A stretch of DNA of 20,819 nucleotides from Spongospora subterranea (taxonomy: Eukaryota; Endomyxa; Phytomyxea; Plasmodiophorida; Plasmodiophoridae), in the NCBI GenBank assembly GCA_900404475.1, contig OUQQ01000330.1, positions 1-20,819 on the forward strand, read 5' to 3'. Positions within the stretch are counted from its first letter, which is position 1, and the number at the start of each line of letters is the position of its first letter. The notes below the pieces were generated by a model. The model was not told where the DNA came from, did not search any database, and was given only the letters and a program-made list of their open reading frames with translations. Position numbers and translations under genes: made by a program. Shown here piece after piece: positions 8,037 through 18,484 of this stretch.

Positions 8037-11000
8037 ATGACGCTGACGTCCGATCAGATCAACATAATCCGGTCCAACCGCGATCTAGTTAGATTATGTC
8101 CACAATCATTAGTGGATCGTTTGATTCCTTTGATGCATGTGAAACATGGCGATATAAATGAGGTGATCATTAGCCAAGGAGATCGACATTGCGATTATCT
8201 GTATATCATTCTGCAAGGATCAGCTGGCGTATATCATAATCCTAATTTTTCTGCAACTCCAGTGTCATCGAAAGTATAACCCCTCTACCGTTTTGGCTCG
8301 GTTTCGTGATCTTAGTTTCGTTGGCGATCAGACGGCAAAAGGATGGGGGCGGGTGAAGCATCAGATGGACCTGAGGCGATATGGTCAACTTGTGTCATTA
8401 TTATCGCGATCTGATCAGCATCCTCCATCTCACGTATTCCTATCCCACTCGTACCCTGCCTCTCAATCCTTGATCTCGTCGTCAACGGATCTGGTTTACG
8501 TCGCACTATCAATATCGGATTACGAGAATGAAGCAATATTTGATCAGGTAGTGAAAAACTGGCATCAAACGAACAAATGATGGAATGCTGGCCAATAGGT
8601 CTGTATTCATGGTGATCCATCCTTAATGGCATCCTATCAAGTTCTGTGTCGCTCTTCTGATATTGCGTATTCATCATCATCATGTTCGCCATTATTCGAT
8701 ATGCTCTTTGAACTCGTTCCAATCACTAGATGTGCAACGCAATCGCCTACTCAGCTCTCGTATTTATACAATCATGTGTCATTGAAGGAGCTGCGTAGCG
8801 ATGATCCGGTCAATACTAAAGGTGTCGTCATGATTATATTAATGGGATCGGTCATGATAACCGATCATGGCCAGTGTATTAAGGTATCCACTTCATTCAA
8901 TTGCTTTAACTCAACATCTCATCTCCTATAGATAATGGGTCCTGGCGCCGTATTGGGGTCATATCCAGGTCAAGTTGGTGACAGTCTATCGCCATCCTGT
9001 AACATAGTGTGCCGCCAAGTAACATCATTATGTAGGTGCCCCCCACCCCCCATTACTGTCAACTGTGTATCACATATCTGTAACATCATGACCCAATCAT
9101 ATACGCTATAGACCTCATTGTTACACTGCAGTCTATACACTGACATTTGTCATGTCGTGATTCCGTGTTACATCACACCACTACACCTCGCTTGACTGCG
9201 TTCCGTTGCATCAATCCTCGTTACTGTCAATCACAGTTCTCACTCTCCTCGTTACCGTCAATTACAGTTGTCATTTTCCTCGTTGATGCCTATTATTACC
9301 GTATCCATCATTACTCCATATCCCAACGTATTGCCATTGTTCATCACACAATCCCTCTTTACTCTGCATATCAATGATCATTTTTTTACAGGTGCTATTC
9401 CTCTGTCGCTTCTTTCGTATTTTCTGTCATTATCCAGTCCAATATACGACAATACCTCAGTTGCGACATCATTATCGGTTTCCCCAGGCACTCGGTCCGA
9501 TGAACAGTGCCTGGCTATCATTGCTTCGTTGCCCAATCTATTCATGCAGCTTGACCATGTGCATGCCATGCGATTATCTAATATGATATATGTTGAGGAG
9601 TTCAAACCCTCTTCTCTTGTATTTTCCCAAGGGGATCCTGCTGACAAGGCATACTGTATTCTAGACGGAACCATAACGGTATATTCTAGAGGGAATCCTG
9701 GGCCCAACACCACCAAGTCTACCGCTCTGCCTCCTCTCATGATGCTATCGTCGTCACAGTATCGCCAGGAACCAGGTAATCCCCATGTGGCAAATCCAGC
9801 ATATTTCAGCGTGTTCACCCTCTCAATTCCAGGCAAAGAAATTTTCACAGCGTCCTCTGGAAATGTTATCGGGATGGAGGCATCATCTGGCGCTCGATCA
9901 CCCTATAACTACACTGCTATTGCTCATTCTGCCGCTCATTTGGCCATTGTAAGTTGGTGAATTGGAAAATTCATCATTGGTGTTTGATATTCATTGTCAG
10001 GTTGATCGGAAATCATTTCGAGATGTTATCGAGTTCGCTTCTCAAAGTGACTTAATGTCATCCGATGTGCTGAAGATAATGAAAAAAGCAAAGTCGGAGC
10101 GGACGGATGAAGATCTGAACAGTTATGGTGTGCATTGTATATGCTTCCACTCTTGACAGAATGTGGACACAGCTTTAGTTAGGGCGTTGAAGCTGGTGAA
10201 GCTCTTTACTGATATGACCCGGGATAATCGCTTAAATACGGTCTGCGTGCATAATTAGTTTTCACAACAGGAACAATTTTTCAAATTTTCTTCGCCCAGA
10301 TCAGACTGCTTGAACTCAAAGTAGTTCCTCCCTTGTCGTTGATTTTTGAGCAAGGCGATCCGGGAGAAAACTTCTATTTTATAGCCAATGTAAGCATCAA
10401 AAAACAAATGGCATCGCGACTCATCCGGATTGGCAATTAGGGATCTGTTTCAATTCATAAATCGGATAATGACGCTAACGAAACTAGTAACTCCAGAGTT
10501 AAGCATCGCTTCAGTTTGGCTCAAGTTGGCTATCGTCGTATCAGAAAGCAGAAATGAGATTGGATGCTTACAGGCCAAACAAAGGACAGTTTTAACCAGG
10601 GGAAAGCCAAGTCGCAGGGAGAAGAAGGATACAGAAGAAGAGGATTTGGACGACGATGATGATATTGTGTCATACAACGCGGCTGAACATGCACATGAGC
10701 TATCAGCTTTAGACACGATATGTCAGTAAAGTATTTTGCCATAATTCCAGTTTACTAAGCTATATGGCCAAAGTTCTATTCAACGAGCAACTCGCGCCGC
10801 TTTTCGGTGACTGTGTTAGGACGGCAACTGTCGGCGACACATTTGGGGAGCTGGCGCTGCTTCATGGAGCTCCTAGAGCCGCTACAGTTATCACCAGAGA
10901 ATCCACTACATTTTTTATTATCGATAGACGATGCTTTCTCAGGTGCGTCTTTAAATTTGAGCATGCTCTTCGACTAAAGAGTCTTTTGCAGGTCTCAACG

Positions 11001-11468
11001 CACAGTTGATCCCTATGGCCCAGGATCGCTAGCAACATTCATCAAATCAATCTATGAATTTCAGACCTGCAGACGAAAAGGTACATAGTTAGGAAATAGC
11101 CCATGATGAAATGTCGATGTAACGGACATGATGGAAGATTTGTTGAGGTTAACACATAGCGGCTGTGATTTGAAGAAATACAAAGAAAGCGAGATAATAT
11201 GTAAGCAGGGTGACGAAGGGGACAATGTGTTCATTATACTAGAAGGAGAGGTGAAATTGACACAAAAGGTAGATTTGCAACACAGAAAATATAATCAAAC
11301 CGAGCTCGTTTCCTAATATAGGTCTTTCTGCCGTCGTCGTCAACCTTTTCGACTAACCGTCACCAATCATGCTCAATTGACCTATCATCCATCACTTCTG
11401 GGCAAATTGTTCACCCTGTCTACGGCGACGTGGAAAAGACGCAACATACCACCAGGCAAACTATCTAA
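8037..11468 (+). CDS. Protein with five cyclic-nucleotide-binding-like domains, no kinase domain
   Basis: Probable cyclic-nucleotide sensor or scaffold. My model has 14 exons: 8037-8273, 8332-8547, 8599-8883, 8932-9031, 9392-9948, 10001-10127, 10173-10240, 10300-10389, 10441-10524, 10574-10725, 10751-10942, 10992-11080, 11138-11268, 11322-11468. They give 824 residues without a stop. Five cNMP-binding folds can be traced: A (about 28-150, IISQGDRHCDYLYIILQGSA), B (180-295, VVMIILMGSV, GPGAVLGSYPG), C (325-490, LVFSQGDPADKAYCILDGTI), D (510-710, LIFEQGDPGENFYFIANGSV) and E (720-800, IICKQGDEGDNVFIILEGEV). Only D (about 670-684) has a canonical phosphate-binding cassette, FGELALLHGAPRAATV, of the PKA regulatory-subunit type with the Glu and Arg that hold the cyclic phosphate. 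D also carries an acidic loop (EEEDLDDDDD). E lacks its second half. No kinase, channel or membrane segment was seen. Intron 4 (360 bp) is long; intron 10 is 25 or 34 bp. The last exon is the least certain part. Confidence 0.85.
9205..9285. repeat. 31-bp periodic repeat inside the long intron
   Basis: The word TCCTCGTT recurs at 9215, 9246 and 9277, exactly 31 bp apart. The first two units share about 23 of their first 25 bases (TCCTCGTTACTGTCAATCAC against the next copy with two changes); the third is only a stub. It sits in the 360-bp intron 9032-9391 of the cyclic-nucleotide-domain gene, so expansion of the repeat may explain why that intron is several times longer than its neighbours. Confidence 0.7.
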
Positions 11469-11694
11469 CAGAATATTCGGCAGTTTGTAACCCAGTGGTT
11501 TTAGGACTTTCTTATCGATCGTCGCCATCCGTCCGACTCGCATAATAAAACTGCCTGTCGCCACATTAACACAGATATGCCCATCTGCAATATCAAGGCT
11601 CAACGCTATGGATCAGTTACGACAACGCCTCCATCAAACACGTATGATGTCTTCATTGCCTATGATTCGATAAACTGCCAACACTTTATGCATA

Positions 11695-13869
11695 TCAATT
11701 ATCATCATCCAGCAACGATGCTAGTATTTCTAAGCATATACTGTTGATCTGCTCATTATCAGGATATTTATCTTTAAGCTATATAGAAAAAATTGAGCCA
11801 TATTGCACAGACCGCACGACACACGAAAATATTACCTCTCCACAGGTATCTTGTAGCTGCAAAGATTGCCCTATACTTTTGCAAGTTGTATCCCGGTATA
11901 TCAACGAACCAAGAACCAAGAGGACCCTTTCAATCACTTTCACTTCTGTGCCAATGATGAAGTGACAACATCTGCATTCCACGTAGAGAGAATAATGTAC
12001 CTGACGGATTCTGCAAGGCTTCGCAGCAAACTGATAACAGCTGAATTTTTGCTGAACGGCACTCTTCAGACAAAGATATCTTTGGATTCATCATGGCAAT
12101 TGAAAAATTGAGTAGAACAGTTATGTATGCTACTCGGATCGGGGCTAGACAACAATCGGCCACTGAACTTACAAGTTCGTAATCACAGAGAACGATAATG
12201 TACCTTTATCACTATGTGACAAATCGCATATCGCAGAATGAACATCATCGAATTGGCTGACCAGCATAGCTTTGAGAGGCCCTCGAGAAAACATATTGCA
12301 AACCATACGAAGTGCAGCTGAAATAAACATGAACAAATATGCTGGATCCTGACTACTGTTAATCCTGACCTAACTGGGCTTCAGGCTCTTCACCGCAGGA
12401 TTTAAAAATCATCGATATGTTTTCTGACGTCAAAAACGATTGCATCCCAGGATGAACAACCGCAATCCCTATTATAAAAAAATGACATGGCATTTTCAGA
12501 ACACTGAGACATCGTTTTACTTAAAAGGTTGATAACTGGAACAAGAAACTTCGGAGTCCACCCCTATTCACGATTCAGTACGGTTTCAAAGAAGGTGAAG
12601 CCGAATCTAGCACTTTCAATATTTTGACAATAAGGTCAATCTGAGATGAATTAATTTTTGATCTGTGGAACGATGTTCTATCAGCAATCGTAGCGACAAA
12701 AGATTTAACGCAGTCGATTTCATCCGGAGCCAATGAAAGACCACATTCTGCAGAAGAACATCAAAATGTGTTACGTTACTGGAATAGCAATATACCGGGA
12801 TCGGCGTTGAACTCCAAGATTTTCTGCGTAATCATATCGAATTTACATTGAAAGTACGTGGCGGATTCGTTTTCACGTAATGGAATATGCTTGTACGGGG
12901 AAGGCCTAGGAATTGGGGGGTCATCCTAAGCATGTCAGCCTGCATGACAGTAGAGTTTGACTGAACAACCTATACCTTTGGTTTCATCGCAGCCACAAGC
13001 CGGTCAACAGTTTGCTCTAATAAGCTTGCATTCGCGCCAGAAAATTCTTCAGCGAAAGAACCATTTTTATAAAAGCTAGACTAAATCAGCGCATACTTTT
13101 GAGGAGTTGCAATAAAATTACTGAAAAGTCGGCATAGATGAAATCTGTTTTTCTTGCGCAATATCGCGGTTCTTATCGACATCTACTTTGAGAAATACCG
13201 CTTTTCCTGTAACAATTTCAGCAACGCGAACCTTATTGAAGGATGAGAGATTGACCAGCGTATGTTCCAGCAAGCTTATCTACTACTGGGGAGATGTGCC
13301 GACAGGGTCCGCCTGATCAAAATTACTTGATAAGATGAAAACAGACCAATAAGAAACCTTACACCAAGTAGCCGTAAAATCTACTACGACAACAACATTT
13401 GCACGATTGACCTCTTGGCGAAATTGAGACGCGCTGTGAATAACGATTACGTCGCGGATAATTGGAGAGGAGGAAGTTGAACTTGATTGTGCCCATGGGT
13501 TTGGAATTGGAGAGGGGCTTGCCATAGAGTTTTGGCCTGTTTTTCGAATAAATGTTTCAAGGAGCAGATACGACGGGCATAAACACATACTTGGATCGAT
13601 TCCAAGGCTTTGAAATTTTTGCAGGACGTATAGCATGTCTGGATCAGACATATGTTGGGATAGCAAGGATGGATTTTCCAAGCATGACTGAAGTCTAAAC
13701 AAAGAGTTGATCTGTTGGCTTCCTCGGAATCCCCGCATGAGCGAATAATCGGGTTTTCTTACTTCTGCACCACATCCGGTTTTGCGAGTATCCTCATGAT
13801 ATCTGGATCGGACATGACCGACGATATAATGGAAGGGTCCATATTGCCCAAAAACCTGTTCATATCCAT
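11695..13869 (-). CDS. STI1-like / thioredoxin / PUL domain fusion protein
   Basis: Cytosolic protein likely linking chaperone, redox and Cdc48/p97 functions. The minus-strand model has 14 exons: 13869-13763, 13694-13591, 13536-13363, 13312-13287, 13231-13122, 13075-12976, 12925-12796, 12747-12614, 12563-12521, 12468-12394, 12341-12204, 12144-12001, 11945-11836, 11778-11695. They total 1479 nt, 492 residues, with no stop; the introns are 46-68 bp. Residues 5-68 form an STI1/DP-like helical region with two related halves (IISSVMSDPDIMRIL and LLSQHMSDPDMLYVL), as in Hip, Sti1 and ubiquilins. A Ser/Pro linker leads to a thioredoxin domain (about 96-207) with VVVDFTATWCGPC (CGPC 129-132), FLKVDVDKN, cis-Pro MPTF and FYKNG. 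Residues 210-490 form a PUL domain, known in Ufd3/PLAA to bind Cdc48, with FLVPVINLLRIAVVHPG, ALRMVCNMF and RVAYITVLLNFS. A second ATG at 13863 is possible. The exon 4/5 junction (intron 13286-13232) is the least certain. Confidence 0.9.
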
Positions 13870-14039
13870 TTTGCAACAGTCGCAACGAACGAATTGTGAT
13901 TGTTAACCGTCAATGCGCAACTTGTATTTGAATGAGCCCCCGCAACCAGGAAGAGGAAGGTTACACTTACAGGGCAGGCGTTACAGCGATCAGCAACGTG
14001 CTGGCGCAGCCCCTAATCTGTAGCTGACCAACACAGACT

Positions 14040-15465
14040 CAGAGCCGAAGTGAAACAATAATGAATAATTCGACATGAGGGGCCGCGCCCACGGAAATCG
14101 TCACAGGGTTAACGTTGTCCAGGACGGGACCGCGGAAGGACGGTGGCGCCAACCAACTGGGTGGAACCGTCTGGATGGGCCTGCAAACGGGTTTCCTGTT
14201 CTGCCGTCGGCGGAATGCTGTGCTGGAACCCATGCGGATGGCTTCCGTAATTGCGGCTGTTTGCACGCCGTCAGGTTCCACGTCGTCAGGCCACTTCAAG
14301 GATGCAACAGTCCTATCCTATCGTCAATGACATTTGGCAACAATAGACCATGTTTGTGACGATTTCTGAGAAGTGGCCCTGATGTCGAGTGTAGCTCAGT
14401 AAATTGAGCTTCGGCATCTAAGTCGCTGCTGGGCTTGATAGAGGTGACAGATCGGTTTAAGCGATCTAATCTTGCTTTCCATATTTCCTATAATGTTGCT
14501 GTCGAGTTAGAGACCTTGACAAATCCATCACGGAACGCGTGAGATTTCAAAGCACGGTTTCGATGACCCAACACATGGAATCCGAGTTCTCTGATCGGTC
14601 GCCTGGTTGATTTTGATATTTCCGAATCATAAACGAAGTGGTTCTACGAAAACCTGCCACAATGAAATGGTTTCAAGTAATGCTCAGCCGAAGCGGGCGA
14701 GAAAGCTTTGCAAAACGACTTCTGCGGATCACTGAAAATTGCAACTCTTCGGCCGTCTTCTGCAGCTACCGACGCTGAGGCATCCATACAGCGTTTTGTG
14801 TATTATGAGTTTTCGGTTTTCCTTCGAACTCTGTCCAATTCTGGTACATTCCTATTCAACTTTCTCGTCGTAGCATTGGTTCAAGTTGGGATTCCAATGA
14901 GTTCATCAAGACTTGTTAGACAAACATGTTTTGGGCAACGTTCGCAAATCCTGCACCAGATTCTCACGACATCGTTGATCGCATTCAGCACGACTGGTCC
15001 CCGCGCCTGATCCAGCGCTCGGGGAACCCCAGCTCGAACTATTCGCCATCGGAGAGTTCGTGCGGGTTCCCGCAAGCGCCAGCAGAGCGACCAGCAAGAC
15101 CTTGTCGACATTATTGTCGTAAGTCCTGGGCCTCTGCAGGATCATCCATCTTCACTGGGTTGATACAACCTCGTAAACCCGATCGGGATCCATCGAACGA
15201 AAAGGCGCACCTTCGGTTCCTTGGCGGGAGGAGCGGGGGCGGTTTCAGGAGTGACCGTTGTAGTGATCGCATGCAACTGTTGCTCATGATGTCCCCTCAT
15301 TGCCTGACATCCGAATGCAAATTGTTGTTGTTGCTGGGCGAGAGCGGTCTGGGTCAGGGTTCTGATCTGCCGACACTTGCGGTGCGAGTTGGCCGGCACC
15401 GACTCGGAGCAATCGCACAAACGGACAGCGGGGGAGGAGTGAGAGAAGCGATTACTCAGTTTCAA
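14040..15465 (-). pseudogene. Degenerate Ty3/gypsy gag-protease remnant
   Basis: Minus-strand frames from 15465 show a Gln-rich segment (ALAQQQQQF), then PPAKEPKVRL and, after a frame change, SFDGSRSGLRG, the gag entry motif (K.xxP..FDG.RS.L). VDKVLLVALLALAGT follows at about 15109-15065, resembling the DKV..V.LLL.G.A block. Much further down, at about 14299-14040, a frame with DGVQTAAITEAIRMG and VNPVTISVGAAPHVELFIIV is reminiscent of the retropepsin region of the same elements. Frameshifts are frequent and 14300-14880 gives no readable match, so this is an old, scattered copy. The gag call is moderately supported; the protease call is weak. Confidence 0.45.
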
Positions 15466-15731
15466 GTTGGTTTAAACCGCAACAGTAACCGCCGAGAAAG
15501 GTTTACACCAGTATATAATCCAGCGGTGAAACGCCCTTGCGTTCAGTGCTCGTGGACTGGACTGCAGTTTTCTTGAAAAAGCCAAAGAAGCGTCTGTGAA
15601 ACCGTCTTTGGAACCTCCTCGCTCTGGTCGATGAAGATGTGCCATATTACGCATTGGATTTGGAGCAATGGGATTCGTAATTCCTGGGCGAATCTACTCC
15701 AGAAACGTTCATAACATCGTCTTCTTTATCG

Positions 15732-16639
15732 TCAGGTTTTATATCCTAGCGTTCCCTCAACCATAAAAGAGGTGTCGAAAAACACATGTTGAGGTGGTAT
15801 AACATGCAAATCGTAGCTCTTTTCATATCTACTATCAGCCATCACCAGAAGCTCGTCCTCGATTGCTGATGTGCACAGGAAATAAGATAGCAGGTTGCCG
15901 ACCATTACAGCTGTAGCCCAAAGTAATGCTTTAGAGACATATTCCGCCCCGTTGGGCCATACCATTCGATTACCGAACGTGGCAGTCAACGTGGTCCAGA
16001 TCATGACCTGGTACAACGTTGCGATAACCATTACCTTTTTTTTGTGATGAAGTTTGCACTTTTCATGCAGGTCGGCCGGTCCCTCGGTTGTAGGGCCAAG
16101 ATTCACTTTTTTATGGCTGTCGCCTCAAAAGCTCCTCCCAGGAACAAGCTCGCACTCGCAATAGAGACCTTCTTGGCCATTACCTATTCCCAGATGTGGT
16201 CGTACCTCAGGGGTGGCTTCATGATCTGGTCCACCTAGTCCTGCCATTTTGTAATCGAAAGAATTGTTCAATGCGGATGAGTAGTTGCGCCGCGTTGCAC
16301 CGTCATCGCAGGTCTGCTGATCGACATTCTGTGGCTCACAATTTCTGCACATCATCATTCGACGACGAGCTTCTGTAGAGCACTGATTGTGGATAAATAT
16401 GATTGTATTGTAAATTACTGGTTTGATGAAGACCGTCGCTGCAGTAAACATGAATCCATGACAGGATTCCCCTGTCCATCCGCCGCAACCATGGCACGTG
16501 TACTTTTGATCTGACGCGACCAGTACCGTCTTGGGTGTTCGCACTCACCATCAATCTGCTCTGCCATTAGCTTCTGTGAGCTTCGGGAGCGCTTGTTAAG
16601 CTCGTCGATGGGATGATCATGGGCATCGAGGATGTTCAT
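15732..16639 (-). CDS. Unrecognised protein with probable membrane segments, introns uncertain
   Basis: I do not recognise this gene. It starts with ATG at 16639 (MNILDAHDHPIDELNKRS). A 37-bp intron, 16546-16510 or nearby, then gives a Cys-rich stretch (YTCHGCGGWTGESC), a hydrophobic run (FMFTAATVFIKPVIYNTIIF) and a second Cys-containing region (RRMMMCRNCEPQNV). The C-terminal exon, about 16030-15732, has two hydrophobic runs (VMVIATLYQVMIWTTLTATF and LLWATAVMVGNLLSYFLC) and ends GTLGYKT. Between them lies a piece with SIASASLFLGGAFEATAIKK whose links to both sides are unclear. It reads into the last exon only if the A run at about 16113-16108 changes length by one base. This could be a frameshift, an assembly error or a misjudged intron. 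Three hydrophobic segments suggest an integral membrane protein. Confidence 0.5.
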
Positions 16640-16676
16640 AGCGGAGACTGCATCATTACTAAGAGGTTAGTGAATA

Positions 16677-17065
16677 TGTTGGGTCAAAAAGAACTGAGGG
16701 GTATATATCATGACAGGACTACGTGATCCTGTCGAAGGATGCAACTCAAAAGAGCTGAATCGGACACAAATAACAGCAGAATAAACAGAACAGATTTGTC
16801 TTATAACCTATCGGCTTTGACGTAATAGCATTGCCAATTCATTCGGCCTCCAATGATGTCAACTCAAAAGAACTGTACATGCATGTTTATGATTGACTGG
16901 GAAAGCAGTCAGGATATCGACACGAGATCCGCCTGATGAAAAGACAAGACCAGAATAGTGTAACTCAGGAGCACGATGGTGATAGCAAATAGGCAGAGTG
17001 TCGTTCATTGATCACGATGAATGGTGAGACTTAACAACCTGACGCGTGCTGGCGTGACTCAACAC
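16677..17065 (-). repeat. Candidate 3' LTR of the copia element
   Basis: The 389-bp segment begins TGTTGGG and ends CTCAACA on the + strand, giving TGTTG...CAACA termini as in Ty1/copia LTRs. It lies just past the end of the minus-strand copia RNase H, in the position of a 3' LTR. Internally there are two copies of a 16-bp word (CAACTCAAAAGAGCTG at 16742-16757 and a one-base variant at 16860-16875) and a minus-strand TATAAG at about 16798-16803. The matching 5' LTR would be beyond the window, so neither identity nor target duplication can be tested here. Confidence 0.5.
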
Positions 17066-17144
17066 ACCGCTCTCCCATCGTCACCCTTATCAGCCGCCCT
17101 AAGGCGGTGCACACAACCCACGCCCGATGCTTTCCATCATGACG

Positions 17145-18484
17145 TCAATGACATGACGTATAGTTGGCGTTGTCAACGCATCTGCCGGAGTCGACGCGCT
17201 CGAACCTAATGTGGCCATCCTCAACGCATTCCCTTACGTAATGCCATCGGACCCGAATGTGTTTGTTGCGATCTGTAATCGCGTTCGTCTTCACCATCTG
17301 CTCCACTGTTGTGTTGTCTTCCAGCACGATTGATGGATACCTCTATCGGAACCCAATCCCTTCCAGCAGGATGCGGATCCATGCAGCTTCTCGCGCCAAC
17401 TCGCTGGCAGCGATATACCCGGCATGACATGATGACATCGCCACCATTCCCTGCTGCCAACATACGATTGCACCGCAAACGAGCACAATGAATCCCGTGA
17501 CCGATTTGGAAATACAATCTGCGTCCCTCGCGACGTCGGAATCGATCGCCATCCGCGGTTCGCTCGTCTTCTTGATCTCATCATTCAGTGCCTCAGGATC
17601 AAATCCGTTGACCGGGAAGTGACTCTTTTTGAACCTGATGCCGATATCGGGACAACCTTCGATATACCGCATCACATGCACCATCATCTTCAAGTGTTCC
17701 TGAGATGTCTTGACAGCGGCGACACAGTACGTGTCACATTCGGACGATTGCCGACAGATAAGTGTGCCAGGCACCCTAGACCTTCCCTGTACTCTTCGTG
17801 TCGGTAGGGCTCACCACTCTGGCGTCGTCGATGATTTTGACCGGTCGGAATCGGCGTCACGGTCTCCTCTGCGTCCCATCAACTCATCAATCTGGGCCCG
17901 AAATCGCTCCACGTCCCCTCTAACATACTGGGCCTGATCCAGTGGATGTCCTGCTGTACTCTCATCCCCAAAATCCATCGTACTGGCCCTAGGTCCTTCA
18001 TCTTCATGGCCCTGCCTAACTCCGTCTTCACGCGCTCGATCTCATCCGGGTTCGTGCCGATCATCACGACGTCACCCACAAACACACCGATCACCATGAG
18101 GTGATCACCAGACAGGGATCCCCATGCACAGTCCTAAACCCGATCTCTTTAACTACTGAAACCAGCTCTTCGTACCACATCCTTGGTGCCTCCACCAGTC
18201 CCTATAGACCCTTTTTCAACCGCCACACCCTCTGGGAACGATCATCAATTGCGAAGTTTCGCTGTTGCTGGCAAGACATCGCCACCGTTAGGACCCCATT
18301 CAAATATGCGGTTTTCACATCCAATTGGTGAATGATGACGCCCCCACATTGCCCCCAGTGATAACATGACCCGCGACGTCGAATACCGTATCGTCGGGGA
18401 ATATGTCTCCATCAGGTCCTTGAATCGATCACAGCATCCCTTCACCACGAATCGAGCCTTGAACCGAGTGATCTCCCCTCTTAT
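17145..18484 (-). pseudogene. Copia reverse transcriptase and RNase H region
   Basis: Minus-strand reading gives GEITRFKARFVVKGCCDRF (start of the RT palm, about 18475), METYSPTIRYSTSRVMLSL, then GVFVGDVVMIGTNPDEIERV (about 18090). There the catalytic YVDD is FVGD: GGT replaces the first Asp codon at 18071-18082. LGPVRWILGMRV follows. RNase H-type segments come next: TYCVAAVKTSQEHLKMMVHV, KSVTGFIVLVCGAIVCW and ASELAREAAWIRILLEGIGF (about 17400-17345), and the terminal RNKHIRVRWHYVRECVEDGH. Several frameshifts separate these pieces. Both frame damage and loss of the catalytic Asp show it is inactive. Confidence 0.85.

Noticed and set aside
9378..9848. 156-codon minus-strand frame
   Set aside because: It mirrors the long exon 9392-9948 on the + strand, which has clear domain motifs and fits the splice model.
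10450..10716. Ser-rich minus-strand frame opposite the acidic loop
   Set aside because: It is the complement of the Asp/Glu codons in exon 10 of the cyclic-nucleotide-domain gene.
14388..14460. tRNA-like A-box (TGTAGCTCAGTAAATTGAGC)
   Set aside because: No B-box and no acceptor-stem pairing could be found downstream.
14906..15576. Long + strand frame at 14926-15576
   Set aside because: The minus strand carries gag-type motifs in the same interval; the + frame has no recognisable domain.
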